From: Clostridium fermenticellae
GTDB taxonomy: Bacteria > Bacillota > Clostridia > Clostridiales > Clostridiaceae
Length of the DNA stretch: 64,000 nt
Assembly: GCF_003600355.1 (NCBI RefSeq)
Contig: NZ_CP032416.1
Location: 516,183 to 580,182 of the forward strand
Reading direction: 5' to 3'
Part shown: positions 38,231-46,660 of the stretch, one piece after another
Layout: each line of letters starts with the position of its first letter
Numbering within the stretch: the first letter of the stretch is position 1
Notes under the pieces: generated by a model
The model's input: the letters and a program-made list of their open reading frames with translations, nothing else
The model's database searches: none
What the model was told of the DNA's origin: nothing
Position numbers and translations under genes: made by a program

Positions 38231-38947
38231 ATGGAAAGATTGGATAAGATATTGTCAAACCTCGGATATGGAACTAGAAAAGAAATTAAAGCTATTGTAA
38301 AGCAGGGAATGGTTGAAGTGGATAATTTAGTTATTAAGGATAGTGCAACAAAAATAGATCCGAATATTAATCGTATAAAAATTGCTGGGGAAACTGTAAT
38401 ATATAGAAAATATATTTATATTATGATGAATAAGCCAGATGGAGTTGTGTCTGCAACGTTTGATAAACATGATCAAACGGTTATAGATTTATTGGAACCT
38501 GAACATCAAGCGTTTAACCCATTTCCGGTTGGAAGACTCGATAAGGATACGGTTGGACTTCTTTTAATAACCAATGACGGAAGTTTAAACCATAAACTAA
38601 TTTCTCCTAAAAAACATATTGATAAAGTCTATTATGCCGAAATTAATAAAAAAGTTACAAAAGAAGACGTAGAAGCATTTGAAAAGGGTATTACCTTGGA
38701 TGATGGGTATAAATGTCTTCCCGGAATCCTTGAGATTTTAAATGCAGATGAGGAATGTTCTAAAGTTAAGGTTACAATACATGAGGGTAAATTTCATCAA
38801 GTAAAAAGGATGTTTGAGAGTCTTGGAAAGAGTGTTGTTTATTTAAAGAGAATAGAATTCGGAGGACTTATTTTAGATTCGGATCTTGATGAAGGACAAT
38901 ACAGGGAATTAACCCATAATGAGACAAAAAGTCTTAAATATAGTTAA
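38231..38947 (+). CDS. 16S rRNA pseudouridine synthase, RsuA family
   Basis: A 238-residue enzyme with an N-terminal S4 RNA-binding domain (ERLDKILSNLGYGTRKEIKAIVKQGMVEVD). The catalytic domain carries FPVGRLDKDTVGLLLITNDG near 102, which contains the catalytic aspartate, and KFHQVKRMFESLGKSV near 190. RsuA members convert U516 of 16S rRNA to pseudouridine; RluB/E/F relatives act on 23S, so the exact target is inferred. AAGGAGG precedes the ATG. Confidence 0.88.
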   Translation: MERLDKILSNLGYGTRKEIKAIVKQGMVEVDNLVIKDSATKIDPNINRIKIAGETVIYRKYIYIMMNKPDGVVSATFDKHDQTVIDLLEPEHQAFNPFPVGRLDKDTVGLLLITNDGSLNHKLISPKKHIDKVYYAEINKKVTKEDVEAFEKGITLDDGYKCLPGILEILNADEECSKVKVTIHEGKFHQVKRMFESLGKSVVYLKRIEFGGLILDSDLDEGQYRELTHNETKSLKYS

Positions 38948-38994
38948 ATTTTTATATATTTATACGGATTGTACGAACATTTTTGTAAATTTAC

Positions 38995-39023
38995 TTGAAA
39001 TTTGTAATCGTCTTTAATATAAT
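38995..39023 (+). promoter_or_regulatory. Consensus promoter for a short transcript
   Basis: TTGAAA, exactly 17 bp, then TATAAT at 39018-39023, one of the best sigma-A promoters in the window. It lies 48 bp after the pseudouridine synthase stop and points at a short non-coding stretch that ends in a terminator. Confidence 0.7.
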
Positions 39024-39029
39024 AGTCTT

Positions 39030-39107
39030 GCAAGGATAAATAAAAGGATAATAGCCCCCTTTTTATTTATTAGCAAGCAGTTCATGCCCCAATGAACTGC
39101 TTTTTTG
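39030..39107 (+). ncRNA. Candidate small RNA of about 75-80 nt
   Basis: Downstream of the promoter there is no open frame with a ribosome site. The RNA can form one hairpin in which CTTGC (39027) pairs with GCAAG (39073) outside ATAAATAAAAGG / CCTTTTTATTTAT. It can also form a terminator hairpin AAGCAGTTCAT / ATGAACTGCTT (39075-39102) followed by TTTTTT. The two overlap at GCAAG/AAGCAG, so they could compete, as in an attenuator. It may be a free small RNA or a leader of the TrpR-like gene at 39198. Confidence 0.5.
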
Positions 39108-39197
39108 ATTTTGAAATTAAAGTTTTATAGATTAATGCGTTAAATCGTGATAGAATTATAGTTAAGTTATACATTGAATTGATAAGGAGTTGAGCTT

Positions 39198-39506
39198 GTG
39201 GGAAAGTATGAATCTAAACTTCAAAGTTCACAGATGGATTTTTTGTGTGATGCTCTGCTTTGTCTTAAAACAAGGGAGGAGTGTTATAGATTTTTCGATG
39301 ACATATGTACTATAAATGAGATAAAATCACTTGAACAGAGACTTCAAGTTGCAAGGATGCTTAATGATAAAAAGACATATATTGATATAGCATCTGAAAC
39401 TGGAGCAAGTACGGCAACTATAAGTAGAGTAAATAGATGTTTGAATTATGGAAGTGACGGATACAAAATAGTTCTTAAAAGACTTAACCAAATAAAACAA
39501 AAATAG
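39198..39506 (+). CDS. YerC/YecD-type TrpR-related DNA-binding protein
   Basis: A 102-residue protein of the TrpR/YerC/YecD family. The helical core includes CTINEIKSLEQRLQVARML, and the helix-turn-helix is TYIDIASETGASTATISRVNR near 60-82. Unlike enterobacterial TrpR, members in Firmicutes have no established tryptophan role, so the effector is unknown. It starts with GTG after AAGGAGTTGAG. It is followed by a terminator and lies just ahead of pcrA. Confidence 0.88.
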   Translation: MGKYESKLQSSQMDFLCDALLCLKTREECYRFFDDICTINEIKSLEQRLQVARMLNDKKTYIDIASETGASTATISRVNRCLNYGSDGYKIVLKRLNQIKQK

Positions 39507-39512
39507 ATGAAG

Positions 39513-39563
39513 ATGTGCTGATATTATAATATTTTGATTTTTAAATGTATCAGCACATTTTTT
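39513..39563 (+). terminator. Terminator after the TrpR-like gene
   Basis: An 11-bp perfect stem ATGTGCTGATA / TATCAGCACAT with a 24-nt loop and a T run. Confidence 0.8.
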
Positions 39564-39645
39564 ATGCTTTGATGATTAAATAAGTTGTTAAAATGATATA
39601 ATATTAAAAGTAAAGTTAACTAAAGAGACCAGGGAGTTGAAAAAT

Positions 39646-41895
39646 ATGGATTTAAAAGAATTTTTAAATAATGAACAGTATGAAGCGGCAATGACTGTGG
39701 AGGGTCCACTGCTTATTCTGGCTGGAGCTGGCTCGGGGAAGACAAGAGTATTAACTTATAGAATAGCTCATATGATAGAAAATTTGCATATATATCCATC
39801 TAAAATTCTAGCTATAACTTTTACAAATAAAGCAGCTAATGAAATGAAGGAGAGAGTCAGAAAATTAGTTGGAAATAAAGTAGATAATATGTGGATTTCA
39901 ACATTTCATTCGTCTTGTGTGCGAATCTTAAGAAGAGAAATAGATAGACTTGGATACAATAAAAATTTTGCAATATATGATTCATATGATCAGAAGGCTT
40001 TAATAAAACAGTGTATGCAGGAAGTGGATATAAATGATAAAAATATAACTGATAAGGAAATAATAAATAGAATATCAGATCAAAAAGACAACTTGATATC
40101 TCCTGAAGAGTATAAGAAGAAAAACGAAAACAATTTTAGAATAAGCAAAATTGCAGATGTGTATTTGCTATACCAAAAAAAATTAAAAAATAATAATGCA
40201 CTTGACTTTGATGATTTGATATATAAGACAGTTGAACTTTTCAAGAAAAATCCGGACGTGCTTGAGTTCTATCAAAGAAAATTTCAATACATAATGGTAG
40301 ACGAGTATCAGGATACTAATAGATGTCAATATGAATTTCTTAGATTATTGGCCGCCGAGCATAACAATATATGTGCAGTTGGCGATGATGATCAGTGTAT
40401 TTACCAGTGGAGAGGTGCTGATATAAGAAATATACTTGATTTTGAGAAGGACTACCCTAATACAAAAATTGTAAAACTTGAGGAAAATTATAGGTCAAAG
40501 GCAAATATATTAAATGCAGCAAATGATGTTATAAAGAATAATGTTAATAGAAAAATAAAGAAGCTTAGAACTGAAAATGGAAGCGGGGAAAAAATAAAGA
40601 TATACAGGGCACAGTCAGATATAGATGAGGCAGTATATGTAAGTTCTAAAATAAAAAAAATGGTTGAGAGCAAAAGAAAGTATAAGGATTTTGCAATACT
40701 TTATAGGACGAATGCTCAATCACGTATTTTTGAAGAGGTATTTATAAAGGAAGGAATTCCATATAGAATAATAGGCGGACTTAAATTTTATGATAGAAAA
40801 GAAATAAAAGATATAATGGCATACTTAAAGTTTATAAACAATCCACTAGATGATGTAAGTCTTAGAAGAATTATAAATGTTCCTAAGCGTAATATAGGTA
40901 AAACTACTGTAAAAAAAGTCCAGGATTTTGCAAATTCTATGGATGAATGTATGTATAGTGTTTTGCTTGATGTAGATGAAGTGCTGAATCTTTCTTCAAG
41001 AAGTATATCTTCAATAAAAAAATTTGTAAGTATCATAAATAGCTTTATAAAGAGCAAGGATAAACTTCCTGTTTCAAATTTGATGGAAGAGATACTTGAA
41101 GCTACAAATTATATTGATAAAATAAGCGAAACAAAAGACCCTGAAATGCTAAGCAGAATAGAAAACTTGAATCAGCTTATGATTTCTGCAAAAGAGTTTG
41201 AAAGCAGCTCAGAAGATAAATCATTGTCTGCTTTCCTTGAAAATGTTGCATTAGTATCTGATATAGATAATTTTGATGAGGATTCTGATTCTGTAGTTAT
41301 GATGACAATACACAGTGCAAAGGGTCTGGAGTTTCCGGTAGTATTTATGGTTGGAATGGAGAATGGAATATTTCCAAGCAGTATGTCTTTGGATGATGAA
41401 AATCAAATGGAGGAATCAAGAAGATTATGTTATGTTGGTATAACTAGAGCTAAGGAATTGCTATATATGACATCGGCAGAGAGAAGAAGAACTTTTAAAA
41501 ATACAGTATTTAATCCTGAATCGGACTTTATATATGAAATATCTGATAGTTTAAAAGATCTTGAAGAAGTTCAGATGAAGCCAAGATGGAGTTCCAATGG
41601 ATTTAAGAGAAAAGAGTCATCAGGTAATAAAGCTATAGACGAAAAACCTCACTTCATACAAAATGGTATTGAACCGAGAAATGTGAAGATAGAAGTTAAA
41701 ACATCATCTAAAAATGATATAGGATTAAGGGCAAATGAAATAAAGATGGGTATGAAAGTTAAACATGCAAAGTTCGGAGTTGGAACTATTGTAAGTATTT
41801 CAAATAGTGGAGGAAATGTTAAACTCACCATAGCATTTGATAAGATGGGCATTAAGAATTTGATGTATGGTGTAGTTCCATTGGAAGCAGTATAG
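39646..41895 (+). CDS. pcrA: ATP-dependent DNA helicase PcrA/UvrD
   Basis: A 749-residue superfamily 1A 3'-5' helicase. Motifs in order: Q-motif region [10 protein letters not shown], Walker [12 protein letters not shown] near 28, [11 protein letters not shown], Walker B VDEYQDTN near 222, [14 protein letters not shown] near 246, [11 protein letters not shown] near 560, and [13 protein letters not shown] near 600. The C-terminal [15 protein letters not shown] is the tudor-like domain that contacts RNA polymerase or UvrB. It acts in repair, replication restart and plasmid replication. ATG 39646 after AGGGAG is preferred to TTG 39637. The broken ligA starts 16 bp downstream, the normal pcrA-ligA order. 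Confidence 0.95.
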   Translation: MDLKEFLNNEQYEAAMTVEGPLLILAGAGSGKTRVLTYRIAHMIENLHIYPSKILAITFTNKAANEMKERVRKLVGNKVDNMWISTFHSSCVRILRREIDRLGYNKNFAIYDSYDQKALIKQCMQEVDINDKNITDKEIINRISDQKDNLISPEEYKKKNENNFRISKIADVYLLYQKKLKNNNALDFDDLIYKTVELFKKNPDVLEFYQRKFQYIMVDEYQDTNRCQYEFLRLLAAEHNNICAVGDDDQCIYQWRGADIRNILDFEKDYPNTKIVKLEENYRSKANILNAANDVIKNNVNRKIKKLRTENGSGEKIKIYRAQSDIDEAVYVSSKIKKMVESKRKYKDFAILYRTNAQSRIFEEVFIKEGIPYRIIGGLKFYDRKEIKDIMAYLKFINNPLDDVSLRRIINVPKRNIGKTTVKKVQDFANSMDECMYSVLLDVDEVLNLSSRSISSIKKFVSIINSFIKSKDKLPVSNLMEEILEATNYIDKISETKDPEMLSRIENLNQLMISAKEFESSSEDKSLSAFLENVALVSDIDNFDEDSDSVVMMTIHSAKGLEFPVVFMVGMENGIFPSSMSLDDENQMEESRRLCYVGITRAKELLYMTSAERRRTFKNTVFNPESDFIYEISDSLKDLEEVQMKPRWSSNGFKRKESSGNKAIDEKPHFIQNGIEPRNVKIEVKTSSKNDIGLRANEIKMGMKVKHAKFGVGTIVSISNSGGNVKLTIAFDKMGIKNLMYGVVPLEAV

Positions 41896-41911
41896 GGGGG
41901 CAAATCTTAAT

Positions 41912-42931
41912 ATGGATAAGAATAAGGAAAATCGAATATATGAACTTGTAGAAGATTTGAACAAGTATGCATATCAGTATTATGTACTTGATAATCCTGA
42001 AATTTCTGATAAAGAATATGATTTAAAGTATGATGAACTGAAAAGGCTTGAGGATGAGACGAAGTTTATTTTGCCGTATTCTCCGACTCAGAGAGTAGGA
42101 GATGTTGTGCTCCCGGAATTTAAAAAATATACACATAAAGCAAGTCTTTGGAGCCTTGATAAATCACAGAATGTAGAAGGTATTAGAGAATGGCATGACA
42201 GAAATAAAAAGGCGGTAGAACAGTATAATTCAGTTCATGAGGATAAGCTTCCGCCGCTTAGGTATGTATTAACTAAGAAATTTGATGGACTTACTATAAA
42301 TTGTACATATGATGAGAATGGTATTCTTGTAAAGTCAGCTACAAGAGGAACTGGAGTAATTGGAGAGGATATAACGGCTCAAGCAAAAACTATAAGAACT
42401 CTTCCATTGAAGATTAGCAATAAGCATGTTTTAGAAGTTCATGGTGAAGCTGTAATGACTAAAGAGGCATTTGAAGAATATAATAGGACGGCTCAAGTAC
42501 CACTTAAAAATTTGAGAAATGGTGCGGCCGGTGCTATCAGGAATTTAAATGTTTTAGAGACGGCAAGGAGAAAACTATCGGCCTATTTTTATGATGTAGG
42601 TTATAATGAGGGACCTAAGTTTAATACATATATAGAGATGATGAAATTTATTAAGGACATGGGTTTTCCACAAGATCCTTACATAAAAGTCTGCACATCA
42701 ATAGAAGAGATAGAGGAACAGTTTGAGTATGTGAAAAGCATAAGAGATGATTTGAATTATGATATAGATGGTGTGGTTATTGTAGTAGATGATATGAAAA
42801 CCAGGGATGTTCTTGGGTATACGATAAAATTTCCAAAGTGGGCTATAGTTATATGTAGTTTATTAGTATATGTATTTTATGTAATTAGAGTAAGGAATAT
42901 TATCTGCAATTGTAATGTGTATTCTAAGTAG
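41912..42931 (+). pseudogene. ligA: Native NAD+-dependent DNA ligase, truncated in the adenylation domain
   Basis: The frame encodes 339 residues. The first 312 match a clostridial LigA: the Ia domain ([21 protein letters not shown]), SPTQRVGDV, then the nucleotidyltransferase motif [12 protein letters not shown] with the AMP lysine, and motifs to [12 protein letters not shown] and FPKWAI. There the homology stops, at about 42847. A proper ligase would continue with YKF and the OB-fold, zinc, HhH and BRCT domains, about 350 residues more. Instead 28 unrelated hydrophobic residues follow ([15 protein letters not shown]...). The product could bind NAD+ but lacks the DNA-joining parts. The gene follows pcrA as expected of the native locus. 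Confidence 0.85.
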
Positions 42932-42973
42932 ATTACTATAATTAAATATTGTAATCGAATGAAGGAGTAAAGT

Positions 42974-44950
42974 ATGAAAGATAGATATAAAGAGTTAATT
43001 AAAATTATAAGATATCATAATAATAAATATTACAATCTGGATGCACCAGAAATTTCAGATTATGAATACGATCAACTTATGCAAGAGTTGAAAAAAATAG
43101 AATCGAAACACCCGGAATGGATAACATCTGATTCTCCAACTCAGAAGGTTGGAGGTAAAGCAAAACGTGAAGCAGGGGTAATTGTAACACATAATGTACC
43201 AATGTTGTCTATACAGGATGTGTTTACAAAGGAAGATGTTATTGCATGGATACGTGATGTTAAAAAAATTCATCCAGATGCAAAGTTTTCTGTAGAACAT
43301 AAGATTGACGGACTCTCGATGAGTCTTCGATATAAAGATGGAAAATTACAACTTGCAGAGACACGAGGAGATGGTTTTGTTGGAGAAGATGTTACTTTAA
43401 ATAGTCATGAAATTTTAGATGTAAAAAGTAAATTAGATATTCCGTATGAATATTTAGAAATTCGTGGAGAAGTTTATATGACACATAGAGATTTTGAAAA
43501 GACAAATGAAAACCAAGAGATACTTGGGAAAAAAGTTTTTGCAAATCCAAGGAACTGTGCTGCCGGAACCTTAAGACAATTAGATCCCAGAGTTACAAAA
43601 GAAAGAGGTCTTAAAATGTTTGTATTTAATATTCAAGATGGAGATAAAAAATTGATGTTAGAGCATACAAAGGGACTTGATTATTTAGCTTCTAAGGGTG
43701 TAACTGTGGTACCGCATAAATTATGCGAAATAGAAGAAGAGGTTATTAGAGAAATTGATCGAATTGGTGAAAATCGTGGAATATTAGAATATGATATAGA
43801 TGGTGCAGTCATCAAAATTGAACAATTGGAATACAGATCAGATTTTCCTGCTGGAAGTAAGTATTCTGCTGGGCATATTGCTTATAAATATCCACCGGAA
43901 GAAAAGGAAACCGAAATTCTTGATATTGAATTAACAGTAGGGCGTACAGGTAAGATTTCTCCGAAAGCTATTCTAAAAGAAATTTCTTTGTGCGGAACTT
44001 GTGTTCAGAGAGTTACTCTTCATAATCAAGATTATATCAATGAGAAAGGTGTTGGCATTGGAGCAAAAGCTATTATTTTCAAAAGTGGAGAAATTATCCC
44101 AAAATTGAAAGAGATAACTGTGAAGCCAAAAGAAGTTTTTCAAATTCCTAATAATTGCCCGGCATGTGGACAGCCGGTTGTAAAAGAAGAAGATACAGCT
44201 GATATTAAATGTGTTAATCCAAGCTGTCCTGCACAACTTGAGAGAACCATCCAGTACTTTACAAGTCGTAATTGTATGGACATAAAAGGATTTGGTGATA
44301 ATTATGTAAAAGCTTTAATTGATGAAGGCTATCTCCATAATTATGCAGATATATATCACCTTAAGGAATATCGTGAAGAATTAATAGACAAAGGTATAAT
44401 GGGTAAAGATAAAAATACAGATAAAATTCTTGCGGCAATTGAAAATTCTAAATCAAATGATCCTGTAAAATTACTAACAGCATTGGGAATTCAGAATGTT
44501 GGGAAAGCATCATCTAAGGAAATTATGAAACACTATTCGAGTATTATAGAATTATCTAATACTACGGAAGAAGAACTGATTGCAATTCAGGATATCGGAG
44601 ATGTAACAGCAAAAGCAATTGCAGATTTTTTTACTAATCCTGCAAATAAAGCAATTATAAGTTCATTACGTTCCTCAGGTGTTAATATGGATGTTAAAAA
44701 AGATGAGGATGCTACAGACAAATTAACAGGTTTAACATTTTGTATTACAGGAACCTTACCAACTATGAAGAGGAAAGATGCAGAGAAACTTGTAGAATTA
44801 AATGGTGGTAAAGTTTTGTCTGGAGTATCAAAGAAGTTGAATTATCTCATTGCTGGAGAAACTTCAGGTTCAAAGCTAGATAAAGCTAAAACGTTAGGCG
44901 TAAGTATAATTTCTGAAGAAGAATTTTTAGATATGTTAAGTAAGAAGTAA
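42974..44950 (+). CDS. ligA: NAD+-dependent DNA ligase, intact
   Basis: A 658-residue complete LigA. It has domain Ia with YYNLDAPEISDYEYDQLM, motif I EHKIDGLSM near residue 115, TRGDGFVGEDVT near 138, IEYDIDGAVIK-type motif near 275 (LEYDIDGAVIKIEQ), and an OB fold with VGRTGKISPKAILKE near 325. The zinc finger is CPACGQ...CVNPSCPAQ near 398-423, followed by the HhH repeats and a C-terminal BRCT domain TFCITGTLPTMKRKDAEKLV near 585. Its sequence differs widely from the truncated copy 43 bp upstream, so it is not a tandem duplicate. AAGGAG precedes the ATG. It is presumably the working ligase of the cell. Confidence 0.95.
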   Translation: MKDRYKELIKIIRYHNNKYYNLDAPEISDYEYDQLMQELKKIESKHPEWITSDSPTQKVGGKAKREAGVIVTHNVPMLSIQDVFTKEDVIAWIRDVKKIHPDAKFSVEHKIDGLSMSLRYKDGKLQLAETRGDGFVGEDVTLNSHEILDVKSKLDIPYEYLEIRGEVYMTHRDFEKTNENQEILGKKVFANPRNCAAGTLRQLDPRVTKERGLKMFVFNIQDGDKKLMLEHTKGLDYLASKGVTVVPHKLCEIEEEVIREIDRIGENRGILEYDIDGAVIKIEQLEYRSDFPAGSKYSAGHIAYKYPPEEKETEILDIELTVGRTGKISPKAILKEISLCGTCVQRVTLHNQDYINEKGVGIGAKAIIFKSGEIIPKLKEITVKPKEVFQIPNNCPACGQPVVKEEDTADIKCVNPSCPAQLERTIQYFTSRNCMDIKGFGDNYVKALIDEGYLHNYADIYHLKEYREELIDKGIMGKDKNTDKILAAIENSKSNDPVKLLTALGIQNVGKASSKEIMKHYSSIIELSNTTEEELIAIQDIGDVTAKAIADFFTNPANKAIISSLRSSGVNMDVKKDEDATDKLTGLTFCITGTLPTMKRKDAEKLVELNGGKVLSGVSKKLNYLIAGETSGSKLDKAKTLGVSIISEEEFLDMLSKK

Positions 44951-45138
44951 TTGAAGAAATTAAAAATTTGAAACTATATGAAAGTTTTATAGTTAAAAAT
45001 GTATATAAAGGTTATGTGTGAAACAATTTTCACAGATATGAAAAGATATTACTTGGAACTTTTATTAGCTAAAATATATTAAAGGAAAAAAAGCCAGCAG
45101 TATCCTCTAGAGAGGAAAAATTTATTAAGGAGACATAA

Positions 45139-45195
45139 ATGTATAGTTTTGAAGAGGAGTAAATGATTATACTGTTGAACTTAGGTAACATTTAA
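45139..45195 (+). other. Two very short overlapping reading frames before a terminator
   Basis: An ideal ribosome site AAGGAG precedes a 7-codon frame (MYSFEEE, 45139-45162). Its GAGGAG codons form a site for a second 10-codon frame starting at 45163 (MIILLNLGNI). A terminator follows at 45216. They may be a leader-peptide arrangement or debris. Together with the terminator and promoter listed separately, they are all that is recognisable in 44951-45386. Confidence 0.3.
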
Positions 45196-45215
45196 TCATT
45201 TAACAAAGAATATTA

Positions 45216-45260
45216 GCAACTAATGATATATAAGTTTCATTAGTTGCCTTTTATATTTTT
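45216..45260 (+). terminator. Terminator between ligA and the BREX operon
   Basis: An 11-bp perfect stem GCAACTAATGA / TCATTAGTTGC with a 10-nt loop, followed by CTTTTATATTTTT. Confidence 0.8.
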
Positions 45261-45340
45261 ACTTGTAATGATCAAATTTTTTATAATACTTTAAGAAATG
45301 GTGGTACAGATTATGTCTTTTTCAAGGAAAGAATTTATTG

Positions 45341-45349
45341 TGATATAAT
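45341..45349 (+). promoter_or_regulatory. Extended -10 promoter of the BREX operon
   Basis: TGATATAAT is an extended -10 element with TATAAT at 45344-45349 and a weak -35. It lies 38 bp before the brxA start codon. No other convincing promoter was seen inside the operon. Confidence 0.5.
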
Positions 45350-45386
45350 ATACGTATAAAACTGGACCATGGAGGTAAGCTTATTT

Positions 45387-45980
45387 ATGGAATATAAATC
45401 AACTATTAAGTCTAGACCTTACCTATATAAAGAAACAAAAAAGGCTGCAAAGCTTATAAAAGAAGGGCTTGCAGTAAATGACATAAAAAAGAAATCAATA
45501 GAAGATAATATTTTTCAGCTTGAAAGTGAAGCTAGAAAAAAGGAGATTGCATCAATTATTACTACAAGGCTTAAAGGTTTAGATGAATTTATAATACATA
45601 AGATATCAGAAGGTAGTATAGAAACATCAAAAATACTTGTTTTGTATTCCATTGTAAAAACTGATAGATTATTTTTCGAGTTCATGAATGAAATTTACAA
45701 AGAAAATTTATTATTAAAAGATTTATTCATAAGAGATAAAGATTTTAATATGTTTTTTCAAAGTAAGAGAGAACAAAGTGATAAGGTAGCTTCATGGACT
45801 GAATCTACTTTTAAAAAGCTTAAACAGGTCTATATTAGAATTCTTTTTGAAAGTGGACTTATTAAAAATCAAAAAGGTGATAGAGAGATAAGCACTCCTA
45901 TATTGGAAAGAGAAGTAAAAGAGCATATTTATAAAATAGGTGATAAAGTATATATAAATGCAATAATTGGATATGAGTAG
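45387..45980 (+). CDS. brxA: BREX protein BrxA (DUF1819)
   Basis: A 197-residue helical protein of the BrxA/DUF1819 family, with the family's start region YKSTIKSRPYLYKETKKAAKLI and the central KILVLYSIVKTDRLFFEFMNEIY. The C-terminal VASWTESTFKKLKQVYIRIL resembles a winged-helix part. BrxA is a core type 1 BREX component; its homologues bind DNA. ATG 45387 is chosen for GGAGGTAAG 9 bp upstream, rather than the ATG at 45369. It is the first gene of the operon, with its promoter at 45341. Confidence 0.88.
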   Translation: MEYKSTIKSRPYLYKETKKAAKLIKEGLAVNDIKKKSIEDNIFQLESEARKKEIASIITTRLKGLDEFIIHKISEGSIETSKILVLYSIVKTDRLFFEFMNEIYKENLLLKDLFIRDKDFNMFFQSKREQSDKVASWTESTFKKLKQVYIRILFESGLIKNQKGDREISTPILEREVKEHIYKIGDKVYINAIIGYE

Positions 45981-46024
45981 TAGCAGTGAGCAGTGGATGG
46001 TGAATAGTGAAAGGAGGGCAGAGT

Positions 46025-46603
46025 ATGAAAAATATATATGTAAGACTTGATGAAATATTACCTAAGATAGCAGAACCTGAATTTAGATTAAATAAAGGCT
46101 TAGGCAATGAGATTGGATTTTACATCTTTGATTATCAGCCAGAATATGAACTTTTAGTTAGGGATAGAGTAAAATTTATAAAAGAAAAGGCTAAGAGTGC
46201 ATATGGTTTAAATATAGTTGAATTTGATCTTTATGATATTGTTTTAGAAATTTTAGATTCCAAAGGATATCTTAAAAAAAATTTTGCAATGGAACAGAAA
46301 AAGGGCAGCAAGCAAGTATTCAATGCTACTAAAAAAGCTTTGAGATTAACACTGGATAATGATTTGGTAATTAGCTATATTGCGGAAAGATTGGATGGCA
46401 CAGATATAGTATTCTTAACTGGAATAGGTAAGGCATGGCCTATAATAAGGTCACATACTATTTTAAATAATTTGCATAGAATTGTAGAAAAACAGCCATT
46501 GGTTATGTTTTTCCCGGGGAAATATGATGGTGGTTCCCTTATGCTTTTTAATGTTCTAAAAGATGATAATTATTACAGGGCATTTCCGTTAGTGGATGGA
46601 TAA
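46025..46603 (+). CDS. brxB: BREX protein BrxB (DUF1788)
   Basis: A 192-residue protein of the BrxB/DUF1788 family. The start region is RLDEILPKIAEPEFRLNKGLGNEIGFYIFDYQPE. The end has FLTGIGKAWPIIRSHTILNNL near 138 and LVMFFPGKYDGGSLMLFNVL near 165. BrxB is a core component of type 1 BREX with no known enzyme activity. AAGGAGG lies 9 bp before ATG 46025. The gap to brxA holds an AGTGAGCAGTGGATGGTGAA-type repeat described under findings. Confidence 0.9.
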   Translation: MKNIYVRLDEILPKIAEPEFRLNKGLGNEIGFYIFDYQPEYELLVRDRVKFIKEKAKSAYGLNIVEFDLYDIVLEILDSKGYLKKNFAMEQKKGSKQVFNATKKALRLTLDNDLVISYIAERLDGTDIVFLTGIGKAWPIIRSHTILNNLHRIVEKQPLVMFFPGKYDGGSLMLFNVLKDDNYYRAFPLVDG

Positions 46604-46660
46604 ATAGTGGAGAGTATATAGAGATAGTGGATAGTAAAAAATTTGTAGGGGGAAGATTAT

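Noticed and set aside
42847-42931. Alternative C-terminus making a functional short ligase
   Set aside because: The 28 residues are hydrophobic with no resemblance to any ligase part, and the OB-fold, zinc and HhH domains needed for joining are missing.
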